A stretch of 64,000 nt of DNA, from contig JANRJY010000003.1 of assembly GCA_033763735.1 (NCBI GenBank), positions 6,382 to 70,381 on the forward strand, read 5' to 3'. Under the pieces are notes generated by a model. The model did no database searches, was not told the DNA's origin, and saw only the letters and a list, made by a program, of their open reading frames with translations. Below, one piece after another: positions 16,319 to 24,519 of the stretch (positions are counted from its first letter, which is position 1; every line of letters begins with the position of its first letter). The stretch comes from JANRJY01 sp033763735. Lineage in GTDB: Bacteria; Bacteroidota; Bacteroidia; Cytophagales; UBA9547. The position numbers and the translations under genes were made by a program.

Positions 16319-17003
16319 CTGATCTGGATTTTTTAGGTTTACCACTGATAATAATTACAAATTCTCCTTTGGGATCATGTTTTGAAAAATGAAATAGCAC
16401 CTCAGATATTGTTCCATTTACCGTTTCTTCAAATTTCTTCGAAAGCTCTCTTGAAACAGAAATAATTCGTTCTTTTCCAATGTATTCAACTAGTTCTGTT
16501 AAAGTTTTGATTACTCTAAATGGACTTTCATATATAATCATAGTTCTTGTTTCTATTGCTATTTCTTTAAACTTAGTTTGACGTCCTTTTTTTACGGGCA
16601 AAAAGCCTTCAAACACAAAACTATCGCTAGGGATACCGGATTTAACTAATGCGGGTACGAACGCTGTTGCTCCTGGCAAACAATCAACCTCAATATTATT
16701 TTGAATACATGCCCTTACAATCAAAAAACCCGGGTCCGAAATTCCGGGTGTACCTGCATCCGTAATCAAGCACATTTTTTCGCCTTTTCTGATTCTATTA
16801 ATCAGATTTTCAACTGTTTTATGCTCATTAAAGGTATGATAGCTTTGCAATGGTTTACTTATTTCATAATGTTTAAGCAAAACCGAACTTGTACGAGTAT
16901 CTTCACAAAGAATTACGTCACATTCTTTTAACTCACGTAATGCCCTTAAAGTAATATCCTCAAGGTTGCCAATGGGCGTGGGTACAAGTATGAGTTTAGG
17001 CAC
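16302..17003 (-). CDS. rsmI: 16S rRNA (cytidine-1402 2'-O) methyltransferase
   Basis: 233 residues with a tetrapyrrole-methylase fold. Motifs: LILVPTPIGNLEDITLRALR, CDVILCEDTRTSSVLLKHY, LITDAGTPGISDPGFLIVRAC, CLPGATAFVPALVKSG and FEGFLPVKKGR. It methylates C1402 in the decoding centre of 16S rRNA. Start is GTG at 17003, immediately before MPKLILVP, with a TAnnTTTG element at 17035-17028. The usual C-terminal extension is short. It heads the operon with lnt and the inositol monophosphatase gene. Confidence 0.95.
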   Translation of the reverse strand: MPKLILVPTPIGNLEDITLRALRELKECDVILCEDTRTSSVLLKHYEISKPLQSYHTFNEHKTVENLINRIRKGEKMCLITDAGTPGISDPGFLIVRACIQNNIEVDCLPGATAFVPALVKSGIPSDSFVFEGFLPVKKGRQTKFKEIAIETRTMIIYESPFRVIKTLTELVEYIGKERIISVSRELSKKFEETVNGTISEVLFHFSKHDPKGEFVIIISGKPKKSRSDVEQD

Positions 17004-17027
17004 TTTTCAATTGATTTAAAATCTTCT

Positions 17028-17035
17028 CAAACATA
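17028..17035 (-). promoter_or_regulatory. -7 promoter element of rsmI
   Basis: TATGTTTG on the minus strand, an exact TAnnTTTG match, lies 24 bp upstream of the rsmI GTG. It is divergent from the toxin-antitoxin promoter at 17122. Confidence 0.45.
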
Positions 17036-17121
17036 CATTCAATAAAGTTAATCGAATAATTGTTTTTAGATTTTAAGAACTAATATTTTGGATTGGACAT
17101 TCAATTTACAAGGATTTTATT

Positions 17122-17129
17122 TATCTTTG
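17122..17129 (+). promoter_or_regulatory. -7 promoter element of the toxin-antitoxin pair
   Basis: TATCTTTG, an exact TAnnTTTG match, lies 11 bp before the antitoxin ATG at 17141, implying a nearly leaderless mRNA. No -33 TTG is seen at the usual spacing. Confidence 0.5.
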
Positions 17130-17140
17130 AGTAAAAAAAG

Positions 17141-17365
17141 ATGACTGAATTATCTATAAAATATAATTCTCTTGATTCTAACAAACAAAAAGAAGTTATT
17201 GACTTCATTGATTTTTTATTGGTAAAAGAAGAAAAAAATAAAGTAAAAAAATCAAATTTATATAAAGAAAAAATTTTGTCTGTTTCCACGTGGAATGAAA
17301 AAGACATTCAAATAATTTTGGACAATCAGAAAAAAGTTTTTGAATGGAAAACTCAAATATGGTAA
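17141..17365 (+). CDS. Putative VapB-type antitoxin (DUF2281-like)
   Basis: 74 residues. The N-terminal part NSLDSNKQKEVIDFIDFLLVK resembles the helical segment of DUF2281 proteins. The C-terminal part (STWNEKDIQIILDNQKKVFE) is the type of tail that wraps around a PIN toxin. It is highly charged and lysine-rich. The gene overlaps the PIN-domain gene by 22 bp, the usual antitoxin-first arrangement. Autoregulation of the promoter at 17122 is likely by analogy. Identification rests mainly on position, size and tail composition. Confidence 0.7.
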   Translation: MTELSIKYNSLDSNKQKEVIDFIDFLLVKEEKNKVKKSNLYKEKILSVSTWNEKDIQIILDNQKKVFEWKTQIW

Positions 17366-17733
17366 TTGATACCAGTATTTTTATTGAATATCTTAGAGCT
17401 AAAGTCAAAACTAATACCGAACTTTTTAAAATTCCTGAAAACTCAAATCTTTATATTTCTTCCGTTACACTTTACGAGTTATTAGTGGGAGCTACAAATG
17501 AAAATAAAACGAAAGATATTGTATTATTAACAGAAGATTTAATTGTATTACCTTTTGATCAAGAAGTGTGTTTTGAGGCATCGAAAATTTATCATCAATT
17601 ACGGCTAAGCAACCAAATGATTGAATTTAGAGACATTTTTATTGCATCCACTTGCATTGTAAATAACCTTCCAATAAAAACTCTTAACTATAAACATTTT
17701 GAAAGAATAAGTAATTTGGAATTGATCTTATAA
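17344..17733 (+). CDS. VapC-type PIN-domain ribonuclease toxin
   Basis: 129 residues. The PIN-domain acidic residues are visible: D9 in MVIDTSIFIEYLR, E45 in VTLYELLVGA and D97 in EFRDIFIASTCI. The C-terminal motif LPIKTLNYKHFERI matches the usual late PIN segment. Such toxins cleave tRNA or rRNA when the antitoxin is lost. The translation start could be the first ATG or the second at 17359, which begins MVIDTSIF; the spacing does not decide. The 3' end overlaps the convergent TrmH-family gene by 6 bp. The pair sits between rsmI and the methyltransferase gene, consistent with insertion between housekeeping genes. Confidence 0.88.
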   Translation: MENSNMVIDTSIFIEYLRAKVKTNTELFKIPENSNLYISSVTLYELLVGATNENKTKDIVLLTEDLIVLPFDQEVCFEASKIYHQLRLSNQMIEFRDIFIASTCIVNNLPIKTLNYKHFERISNLELIL

Positions 17734-18258
17734 ATTATTTTTCACAAAATAATCCCAAAGCACAATACCTACACTCACCGAAATATTAAAAGAATGTTTG
17801 CTCCCAAATTGAGGTATTTCAACAGCATAATCCAACAATGACAATACATCATCTGATATTCCATTTACCTCATTACCAAATATTAAAGCGTATTTCTTTG
17901 ATAACAAAAACTCAAATTTTTTCAAATCGACCGATTGATCAGTTTGTTCCAAACCTACAATTGTATAACCATTTTTCTTTAATTCTTCAATAGCATCAAA
18001 TGTAGTTTTTTTATAAATCCAACTCACTGTTTCTTCGGCACCTAATGCACTTTTATAAATTTCTCTATGGGGTGGTTGTGCTGTAATCCCGCACAAATAC
18101 AATTTTTCAATCAAAAAAGCATCCGAAGTCCGGAACACCGAACCTACGTTATTCATACTCCTAATATTATCCAATACAATACAAATGGGAGCTTTTTGTA
18201 TTTTTTGAATTTCGGCTTTGCTCTTTCTGCCCAACTCATTCATTGATAATTTTCGCAT
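17728..18258 (-). CDS. TrmH/SpoU-family RNA 2'-O-methyltransferase
   Basis: 176 residues with the three SPOUT motifs: NIRSMNNVGSVFRTSDAF, LIFGNEVNGISDDVL and EIPQFGSKHSFNISVSVGIV. It transfers methyl from SAM to a ribose 2'-OH of tRNA or rRNA through a knotted active site. It lacks the N-terminal L30e-like domain of RlmB, so it is the short form common in Bacteroidota. The target nucleotide is not predictable. A second in-frame ATG at 18243 is possible. It overlaps the 3' end of the PIN toxin gene. Confidence 0.9.
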   Translation of the reverse strand: MRKLSMNELGRKSKAEIQKIQKAPICIVLDNIRSMNNVGSVFRTSDAFLIEKLYLCGITAQPPHREIYKSALGAEETVSWIYKKTTFDAIEELKKNGYTIVGLEQTDQSVDLKKFEFLLSKKYALIFGNEVNGISDDVLSLLDYAVEIPQFGSKHSFNISVSVGIVLWDYFVKNNL

Positions 18259-18357
18259 ATCTTTACATTAGAAAATTGCAAGTAACAGCTTTTTTGCTTT
18301 ATTTTGTTCTTTAATGCCCATTAATAAATCTTAACAACAGGCACCAATATTTTAATA

Positions 18358-19599
18358 GTGAAATTTCTTCTTCGAAATATCTTATTTTTATTCATTTCAC
18401 TGTTATTGTATTTTGCGTGTACTAAAAAAAACGCGCCAAATGCGGTAGCTTATGGTGAAGGAAGTTCGGCAACAGGCTTAGAATACAAAAAAACCGATTC
18501 TACTTTTCATCCCGATCAGGCCAATGCTAATGAGCCTTATGACCCCAAAAAATACAAGCGTCCAAACATGCGCCTAATAGAAGGAGGACGATCACTTTTG
18601 GGTTTTGAAGAATCGGAGTTTACACATTCCAAAATTAAATATTTCACCACTACAGTGGAAACCTTTTACATGGACGAAACCGAAATTGCTAATATTCATT
18701 GGCTGGAATATTTGTGGCATTTGCGTAAAGTATCTGAACAAGAATATGTATCTGCACTTCCGGACACCTTAGTATGGTCGCGTCAGTTTTCGTTTAACGA
18801 TTTTTATGTGGAAAATTATTTGCGTCATCCCGCTTTCCGATTTTATCCTGTGGTAGGTGTTTCATGGCTACAGGCCAACGAATATTGCAAATGGCGCACC
18901 GACCCACAATGGCATAAGTTACAATTTGTAAAAAAAGAAGGCACTGGCAAAAAAATACAATTGAGCGACACCCTCTGGGTGTATGAAGGTTACAAAACAG
19001 CCCTCCCACAAAAAGTACCCAAACCAGAATATCGCCTTCCTACCGAGGCTGAGTGGATATACGCAGCTATTTGTTTTAGCTACATGGTACCCTATATTGA
19101 TGAAAAGGAATTTTATCGCAGAGTATATCCTTGGGATGGGAATAGCATGCGCAACCCATACAAAAAAGGAAGAGGAAATTTCCTTGCCAATTTCAAACGT
19201 GGACGTGGCGATTATGGAGGTGTGGCAGGTTACAGAAATGATGGTGCAGTGTATACCGAATACATTTATGCATATCCGCCTAACGATGTGGGGTTGTACA
19301 ATATGGCAGGAAATGTGAATGAATGGGTGCAAGAACTTTGGGACCATGTGCCGATGGAAGTGGATAAGTTTGAGTTCAATTCAAAACTTGATGAATCAGA
19401 AGAAAAAAAACTGATAAAAGAACAAGCTACATTTGAAGAATACTTGGAAGAAGAACGATTCCGAGTGTATAAAGGCGGTTCTTGGAACGATGTAGCCTAT
19501 TATTTGTCACCTTTTTCGAGACGTAAACTAGCTGAAGATTCCTCCTCTTCTACCATCGGATTCCGTTGTGCAATGTCCGTTTTTCCTGAAAAGGATTAA
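18358..19599 (+). CDS. SUMF1/FGE-fold lipoprotein of the GldJ/GldK (type IX secretion/gliding) family
   Basis: 413 residues. The hydrophobic N-terminus ends in a lipobox with cysteine at about residue 21 (LLLYFACTKKN). Start is GTG at 18358. The mature part is a formylglycine-generating-enzyme-like fold: TVETFYMDETEIANIHWLEY, VVGVSWLQANEYCKWRT, YRLPTEAEWIYAA, YNMAGNVNEWVQE, YKGGSWNDVAYYLSPFSRRK and TIGFRCAMSV. GldK (PorK) forms part of the periplasmic/outer-membrane ring of the T9SS and GldJ is a related gliding lipoprotein. gldL, gldM and gldN do not follow, so a GldJ-like role or a paralogue is more likely than true GldK. The next gene starts 11 bp later. Confidence 0.8.
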   Translation: MKFLLRNILFLFISLLLYFACTKKNAPNAVAYGEGSSATGLEYKKTDSTFHPDQANANEPYDPKKYKRPNMRLIEGGRSLLGFEESEFTHSKIKYFTTTVETFYMDETEIANIHWLEYLWHLRKVSEQEYVSALPDTLVWSRQFSFNDFYVENYLRHPAFRFYPVVGVSWLQANEYCKWRTDPQWHKLQFVKKEGTGKKIQLSDTLWVYEGYKTALPQKVPKPEYRLPTEAEWIYAAICFSYMVPYIDEKEFYRRVYPWDGNSMRNPYKKGRGNFLANFKRGRGDYGGVAGYRNDGAVYTEYIYAYPPNDVGLYNMAGNVNEWVQELWDHVPMEVDKFEFNSKLDESEEKKLIKEQATFEEYLEEERFRVYKGGSWNDVAYYLSPFSRRKLAEDSSSSTIGFRCAMSVFPEKD

Positions 19600-19610
19600 T
19601 TTTTATAATC

Positions 19611-20771
19611 GTGAAACATCTACTCTTTTTTGTAACATTCCTCATATTAGTAACTAAGGTATATTGTCAAAAAACAGAATCTTTTTATTTACCTGATACC
19701 ATTTATTTTGAATCAAAAAACAGTACACCTTTAGGAATAAATATTCGAACGATAGAATTTAAAAATGGAATAATCAATGTGCAGAAGTTTGAAAACGAAA
19801 CAGTATATGGATATAATTATTTAGACCACGATATAGCCTATATTATCACAAATGATTCAAACTATGTCAAAAGATTATATAAAAACAAAAATGAATATAT
19901 CTCTTTGTTTACTTACAAAAGGAATAATAAGATTTTGTACTATGAAGATTTGTATAATAAAAATGATAAAATAGATGAATCTTCAAAAAAAACCAAAACC
20001 GATTCGCTAAAAGTTTTAAGACAAAATTTAAAGAAAAGAGAAAAAGCAAAAAATGATTCCATCAATAAAATTACAAATTCTATTGATTCAAGCAATTTTT
20101 ATCAGAAAATCGGAAAATTGAAATTAGGAATTCAAGTTTCAAATTATTTCATATTTAGCCAAAATAGTAATACTTCCTATAATGGCTTTGTTACAAGTGA
20201 ACAATCAAGTAAATCATTCAAAATCATAGGTTTAGGAATTGGAATTACATTAAAAGATAAATGGTTCAACCTACACAGTTTAGAAATTATTGACTTGCAA
20301 TCTTTGAATTACTACAATAAAGTCACTAATAATTCGAATGGTATAGCCAGACCTATTGAAGGCAAAAAAACTCAGGATTTTAACATTTTATTTGGTTATC
20401 AATGCAACTATTACTTTAATAAAAATAAAAATTCAAAATATTATTGGGGAATTGTGGTATCAAATAATCTTAGTTATTCTTATTCTTGGTTTGAACCTGT
20501 TGTACCTAATACTTTTCCAAGGCAAATCCATAGCTTTATTTGGTATCCGTCCATTGGGCCAACCTTTACCTATTTTGTAAATTCCAATTTATTTTTCTCG
20601 TTTAAATATCCGGTAAATTTTGTGTATTTAAGTTATGCAAGTCAATACGTTCAAAATCCCAATATTCCTGAAAACCAAAGGACGTTAGATAGGCAATTTT
20701 CAAATTTTGATTACCCATGGAATAATTTACAATTACTTTTTCTTTTAACCTATATGGTAAATTGTAAATAA
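19611..20771 (+). CDS. Exported protein with predicted C-terminal outer-membrane barrel, unknown function
   Basis: 386 residues starting with GTG at 19611, 11 bp after the GldJ/GldK-like gene. Signal peptide MKHLLFFVTFLILVTKVYC is cleaved before QKTE. Residues 20-120 look like a small beta domain (FKNGIINVQKFENETVYGYN). A charged helical linker follows (SLKVLRQNLKKREKAKNDSI), then about 230 residues of alternating aromatic and hydrophobic strands with barrel character (LKLGIQVSNYFIFSQ, YYWGIVVSNNLSYSY, LFFSFKYPVNFVYLSY). No named family is recognised. Coupling to the lipoprotein gene suggests a cell-envelope role. It is Asn/Lys/Tyr rich, as expected of fast-evolving envelope genes here. Confidence 0.6.
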   Translation: MKHLLFFVTFLILVTKVYCQKTESFYLPDTIYFESKNSTPLGINIRTIEFKNGIINVQKFENETVYGYNYLDHDIAYIITNDSNYVKRLYKNKNEYISLFTYKRNNKILYYEDLYNKNDKIDESSKKTKTDSLKVLRQNLKKREKAKNDSINKITNSIDSSNFYQKIGKLKLGIQVSNYFIFSQNSNTSYNGFVTSEQSSKSFKIIGLGIGITLKDKWFNLHSLEIIDLQSLNYYNKVTNNSNGIARPIEGKKTQDFNILFGYQCNYYFNKNKNSKYYWGIVVSNNLSYSYSWFEPVVPNTFPRQIHSFIWYPSIGPTFTYFVNSNLFFSFKYPVNFVYLSYASQYVQNPNIPENQRTLDRQFSNFDYPWNNLQLLFLLTYMVNCK

Positions 20772-20775
20772 AAAA

Positions 20776-20802
20776 AAAGACCCTCAATATCTGAGAGTCT
20801 TT
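20776..20802. terminator. Bidirectional terminator between barrel gene and 62-residue gene
   Basis: Stem AAAGACCCTCA (20776-20786) and TGAGAGTCTTT (20792-20802) with one mismatch and a 5-nt loop, flanked by A- and T-runs. A diverged copy lies the same 23 bp beyond the stop codon of the pseudogene copy at 35266-35291. Confidence 0.85.
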
Positions 20803-20825
20803 AATAAAATAAGTTGAATAACAAT

Positions 20826-21014
20826 CTATTTAAAAAAACTTTTAATTACTGCCATTTTGCTTTTATAGTTGGCCAAATCCACACCAGAAAGATTATCTAA
20901 CTTGCCTGCTTGTATTTTTTCAGCATATTTCTTTATAGCATCTTCACTTCCATCAAACAACGCTAAGTTATCAATAAATTTTGATATTTGAGGTATTCCA
21001 AAGTTATTATCCAT
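20826..21014 (-). CDS. Small 62-residue protein, unknown function
   Basis: 62 residues, no signal peptide or membrane segment, predicted mostly helical: ISKFIDNLALFDGSEDAIKK, YAEKIQAGKLDNLSG and YKSKMAVIKSFFK. No family is recognised. It is supported as a real gene because a diverged copy, with its terminator at the same 23-bp distance, is found at 35021-35295 on the opposite strand. Most differences there that do not shift the frame are conservative or silent. It lies downstream of mdh on the same strand, separated by a CCCTCTC hairpin. The job is unknown. Confidence 0.65.
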   Translation of the reverse strand: MDNNFGIPQISKFIDNLALFDGSEDAIKKYAEKIQAGKLDNLSGVDLANYKSKMAVIKSFFK

Positions 21015-21048
21015 TTTAGTATATTTTAATAGGTTAATTCAAATTATT

Positions 21049-21067
21049 CCCTCTCTGAAGGAGAGGG
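21049..21067. repeat. Short palindrome CCCTCTC-TGAAG-GAGAGGG
   Basis: Perfect 7-bp inverted repeat with a 5-nt loop between the mdh stop and the 62-residue gene. No T-run follows on the minus strand. The base composition is far more GC-rich than the surroundings. It could terminate or stabilise the accC-mdh mRNA, or be one copy of a dispersed palindromic element. Confidence 0.5.
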
Positions 21068-21073
21068 TTAGTT

Positions 21074-22012
21074 TTATAATTTCGATTTCATTCCATCCAA
21101 TGCATCCATCACACCTTTAACGGCTTTTGCTGATTCTTGCATCAACTTCATTTCACCTTCATTCAATTTTAATTCAATCAATCTTTCAACTCCATTTTTA
21201 CCCAAAACAACAGGCACACCTTGATACACGTTATTACATCCATATTCACCTTCAAGCTTCATACATACAGGGAATACACGTTTTTGATCACGTACAATTG
21301 CCTCTACCATCTGAGCTGCAGCCGATCCGGGTGCATACCATGCAGAAGTTCCCATCATTTTCACTAGTTCACCTCCACCACGTTTGGTTCTTTCAATGAT
21401 AGATTCCATTTTTTCAGGTGAAATCAATTCTGTTACCGGAATTCCTCCTACGGTAGTATATCTTGCCAAAGGAACCATAGTGTTTCCATGGCCACCCATA
21501 AGCAAAGCCGAAATGTCTTTAGGCGACACGTTCAATTCTTCAGCTATGAAAGTTCTATATCTTGCAGTATCTAATATACCCGCCATGCCAATTACTTTAG
21601 TTCTTGGTAGGTTTGAGTAAATGTGCGAACAATACGTCATCACATCCAACGGATTGGAAACAACAATGATAATAGCATTTGGAGAGTGCTTTACCACGTT
21701 TTCTGTAACAGATTTTACAATTTTCGCATTTGTTTCAATCAAATCATCACGAGTCATTCCCGGTTTACGAGGCAATCCGGAGGTAATGACAACTACTTCA
21801 GAATTAGCAGTTTTGCTGTAATCATTTGTTGAGCCTTTTATTCTTGTATCATACAAATCAATTGGACCTTTTTGCAAAATATCCAACGATTTACCTTCTG
21901 CAACACCTTCTTTAATATCAAGAAGGACTACTTCATTTGCAATTTCTTTGTAGGCAAGCACATCGGCACATGTAGCACCAACATTACCTGCTCCTATTAC
22001 TGATACTTTCAT
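21074..22012 (-). CDS. mdh: Malate dehydrogenase (NAD-dependent, LDH-like type)
   Basis: 312 residues. N-terminal nucleotide fold VSVIGAGNVGATCADVLA, with Asp in VVLLDIKEG favouring NAD. Substrate arginines are in SGLPRKPGMTRDDL, followed by VVSNPLDVMTYCS and the catalytic His in MGGHGNTMVPLARY. It interconverts malate and oxaloacetate in the TCA cycle. The lactate-type Gln replacing the first Arg is not present, supporting MDH. It lies 20 bp after accC on the same strand and may be the last gene of that operon. Confidence 0.95.
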   Translation of the reverse strand: MKVSVIGAGNVGATCADVLAYKEIANEVVLLDIKEGVAEGKSLDILQKGPIDLYDTRIKGSTNDYSKTANSEVVVITSGLPRKPGMTRDDLIETNAKIVKSVTENVVKHSPNAIIIVVSNPLDVMTYCSHIYSNLPRTKVIGMAGILDTARYRTFIAEELNVSPKDISALLMGGHGNTMVPLARYTTVGGIPVTELISPEKMESIIERTKRGGGELVKMMGTSAWYAPGSAAAQMVEAIVRDQKRVFPVCMKLEGEYGCNNVYQGVPVVLGKNGVERLIELKLNEGEMKLMQESAKAVKGVMDALDGMKSKL

Positions 22013-22032
22013 TTTTGTGTTTGGTTTTAAGG

Positions 22033-23379
22033 TTAAAGTGAAGTGAAATCAAAGTTAGTTTCAAGATATTTAGTTGTAAATTTACCTGAAATAAATCCTG
22101 CATCGTCCATTAGTTTCAAGTGAAATGGAATGGTTGTTTTTACTCCCTCAATTACGAATTCTTGCAAAGCTCTCTTCATTCTTTGTATTGCTTCTATACG
22201 AGAAGGTGCTGTAACAATCAATTTTGCAATCATGGAATCATAATTAGGCGGAATGGTATAGCCTGCATACACATGCGAATCAACTCTAACGCCTAAACCG
22301 GCAGGAAAGTGCAAATTGGTAATTTTTCCAGGAGAAGGTCTGAATCCATTGGCAGCATCTTCTGCATTGATACGACACTCAATAGAATGTCTTAAAGGGT
22401 AATAATTTTTCTTTTCAAGAGGAAGACCTGCTGCAATTTCAATTTGTTTTTTTATTAAATCAAGATCTGTAACTTGCTCAGTAATAGTATGTTCAACTTG
22501 AATACGCGTATTCATTTCCATAAAAAAGAAATCGCCATATTTATCAACCAAAAACTCAATGGTACCTGCTCCTTCATATTTAATTGCTTTTGAACCTGCA
22601 ATTGCCGCTTTTCCCATTGCTTCTCGCAATTTATCAGTCATAACTGGTGAAGGCGTCTCTTCAACGAGTTTTTGGTGTCGTCTTTGAATAGAGCAATCTC
22701 TTTCTGACAAATGAATAACATTACCTTTCCCATCCCCTAAAACTTGAATTTCAACATGCCGCGGCTCTTCAACAAACTTTTCAAGGTACAAACCGTCATT
22801 TCCAAAAGAGGCTTCTGCTTCCATTTTGGCATCTTTCCAAGCTTTTTCAAATTCTTCGTCATTATTGACAATACGCATACCTTTACCTCCACCTCCTGCG
22901 GTTGCCTTTAGAATTACAGGATATTTAACTTTATTAGCAATTTTGATACCTTCAGTTATTGATTTTAATAAACCATCAGAACCAGGAATTGTTGGAACTC
23001 CTGCTTTTTTCATCGTAGCCTTTGCAGTAGATTTATCTCCCATTGAATTAATCATGTCAGGGGACGGACCGATAAATTTAATGTTATGTTCGCCACATAT
23101 TCTTGAAAACTCCGAATTCTCTGACAAAAATCCGAATCCTGGATGAATAGCATCCGAATTTGTAATTTCTGCCGCAGAAATTATACTTAAAATATTCAAA
23201 TATGACTGCTTACTTAATGGAGGACCAATACATACCGCTTCATCTGCAAACTTTACGTGTAAACTTTCTCTGTCAGCCGTAGAGTATATGGCTACAGTTT
23301 TAATCCCCATTTCTCTGCAGGTGCGAATTACTCGAATTGCAATTTCTCCTCTGTTTGCTACTAATATTTTTTTAAACAC
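22033..23379 (-). CDS. accC: Biotin carboxylase subunit of acetyl-CoA carboxylase
   Basis: 448 residues, normal length. MFKKILVANRGEIAIRVIRT begins the first domain; the ATP-grasp domain carries KATAGGGGKGMRIV, FVEEPRHVEIQVLGD, LSERDCSIQRRHQKLVEE and FMEMNTRIQVEH; GYTIPPNYDSMIAKL lies in the C-terminal domain. It carboxylates the biotin of AccB, the first committed step of fatty acid synthesis. Start is GTG at 23379. It follows accB by 42 bp. accA and accD are not in the window. Confidence 0.97.
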   Translation of the reverse strand: MFKKILVANRGEIAIRVIRTCREMGIKTVAIYSTADRESLHVKFADEAVCIGPPLSKQSYLNILSIISAAEITNSDAIHPGFGFLSENSEFSRICGEHNIKFIGPSPDMINSMGDKSTAKATMKKAGVPTIPGSDGLLKSITEGIKIANKVKYPVILKATAGGGGKGMRIVNNDEEFEKAWKDAKMEAEASFGNDGLYLEKFVEEPRHVEIQVLGDGKGNVIHLSERDCSIQRRHQKLVEETPSPVMTDKLREAMGKAAIAGSKAIKYEGAGTIEFLVDKYGDFFFMEMNTRIQVEHTITEQVTDLDLIKKQIEIAAGLPLEKKNYYPLRHSIECRINAEDAANGFRPSPGKITNLHFPAGLGVRVDSHVYAGYTIPPNYDSMIAKLIVTAPSRIEAIQRMKRALQEFVIEGVKTTIPFHLKLMDDAGFISGKFTTKYLETNFDFTSL

Positions 23380-23421
23380 TTTCTTTAATTTAGTTAAAAC
23401 AAATCAATTTGATATGATCGA

Positions 23422-23907
23422 TCATGAAGGATCAATTACAAATAAAGGTTGATCATATTCAACTGGAGATGCATCTTGTACTAGTATTTTAACAATTTTT
23501 CCTGCAAATTCTGATTCAATTTCATTAAAAAGTTTCATTGCTTCAATAATACACACTGTTGTTCCAACATTTACAGAATCTCCCACATTTACAAAAACAT
23601 CTTCATTTGGGCCAGGTGATCGATAAAAAGTGCCTATCATTGGGGATTTAATAGTTTTATATTTCGAATCATCGGGAGCTGCAGCAGATTCTACCTTAGA
23701 TTCTGTTTTTGGGGTTGCATTTGATACAGGTATAGGTTGTTGAACAATAGGTGCTGACAAAATTTGTGGCGTCTGTTGCGTTATTATTTGTGCAGCAGCA
23801 GCATTTCTTTTTGTGGAAAGTTTTAGTTGCTCAGTTTCAATATTTACTTCTTCCAAACCCGATTGAGCAATAAATTCCAATAATTCTTGTATTTCTTTAG
23901 GTTTCAT
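23422..23907 (-). CDS. accB: Biotin carboxyl carrier protein of acetyl-CoA carboxylase
   Basis: 161 residues. An N-terminal helical segment (MKPKEIQELLEFIAQSGLEE) precedes an Ala/Pro/Gln-rich linker (about 35-80). The biotinyl domain has the biotin attachment lysine K125 in CIIEAMKLFNEIES, with YRSPGPNEDVFVNVGDSV before it. It carries carboxybiotin between AccC and the transferase. It sits between efp (22 bp) and accC in the same orientation. Confidence 0.97.
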   Translation of the reverse strand: MKPKEIQELLEFIAQSGLEEVNIETEQLKLSTKRNAAAAQIITQQTPQILSAPIVQQPIPVSNATPKTESKVESAAAPDDSKYKTIKSPMIGTFYRSPGPNEDVFVNVGDSVNVGTTVCIIEAMKLFNEIESEFAGKIVKILVQDASPVEYDQPLFVIDPS

Positions 23908-23929
23908 AATCTAATATTATAATTAATTA

Positions 23930-24496
23930 CTATTCTTTAACTCTTTCTACATAAGTACCTTCTCTGGTATCTATTTTTAACAATTCATCCTGCTCTACAA
24001 ACATAGGCACATTTATTATTGCACCTGTTTCAAGTGTAGCTTTTTTAAGTGCATTATTTGCCGTATTTCCTTTAACAGCTGGTTCGGTATAAGTACATCT
24101 TAATTGTACAAACGGAGGTAGCGTACACGATAATGGAGTTTCTGTTTCAGCATGAATCATTACAAATACCATTTGACCTTCCTTCATGAATTCAGCTCCT
24201 TCTACTAAATTATCGTCTATCGTAATTTGTTCAAATGTTTCATTATTCATGAAAACATATCCAAATTCTTCTTTATATAAATATTGGTATTCACGAGTTT
24301 CAATTCTGGTAATTTCAATTTTTTCACCTGCGTTAAAAGTGTGGTCATAAATTTTACCAGTCTTCAAACTTTTCATTTTTGTTCTTACAAAAGCACCACC
24401 TTTGCCAGGCTTAACATGCTGAAAATCAATTATTGTAACTAAATCTTTGTTGTGCTCAAAACAAAGTCCCATTCTAAAATCTGCTGTTGTTGCCAC
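23930..24496 (-). CDS. efp: Elongation factor P
   Basis: 188 residues with three beta-barrel domains. The tip of domain I is KPGKGGAFVR, with the functional lysine at K32. Domain III ends in ETGAIINVPMFVEQDELLKI. EF-P relieves ribosome stalling at polyproline stretches. Start is GTG at 24496. Nothing in the window looks like an EpmA-type modifying enzyme. Placement between fabH and accB is the common arrangement for this gene in Bacteroidota. Confidence 0.97.
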   Translation of the reverse strand: MATTADFRMGLCFEHNKDLVTIIDFQHVKPGKGGAFVRTKMKSLKTGKIYDHTFNAGEKIEITRIETREYQYLYKEEFGYVFMNNETFEQITIDDNLVEGAEFMKEGQMVFVMIHAETETPLSCTLPPFVQLRCTYTEPAVKGNTANNALKKATLETGAIINVPMFVEQDELLKIDTREGTYVERVKE

Positions 24497-24519
24497 TTAA
24501 TTTTTCTAAATTGTATTAT

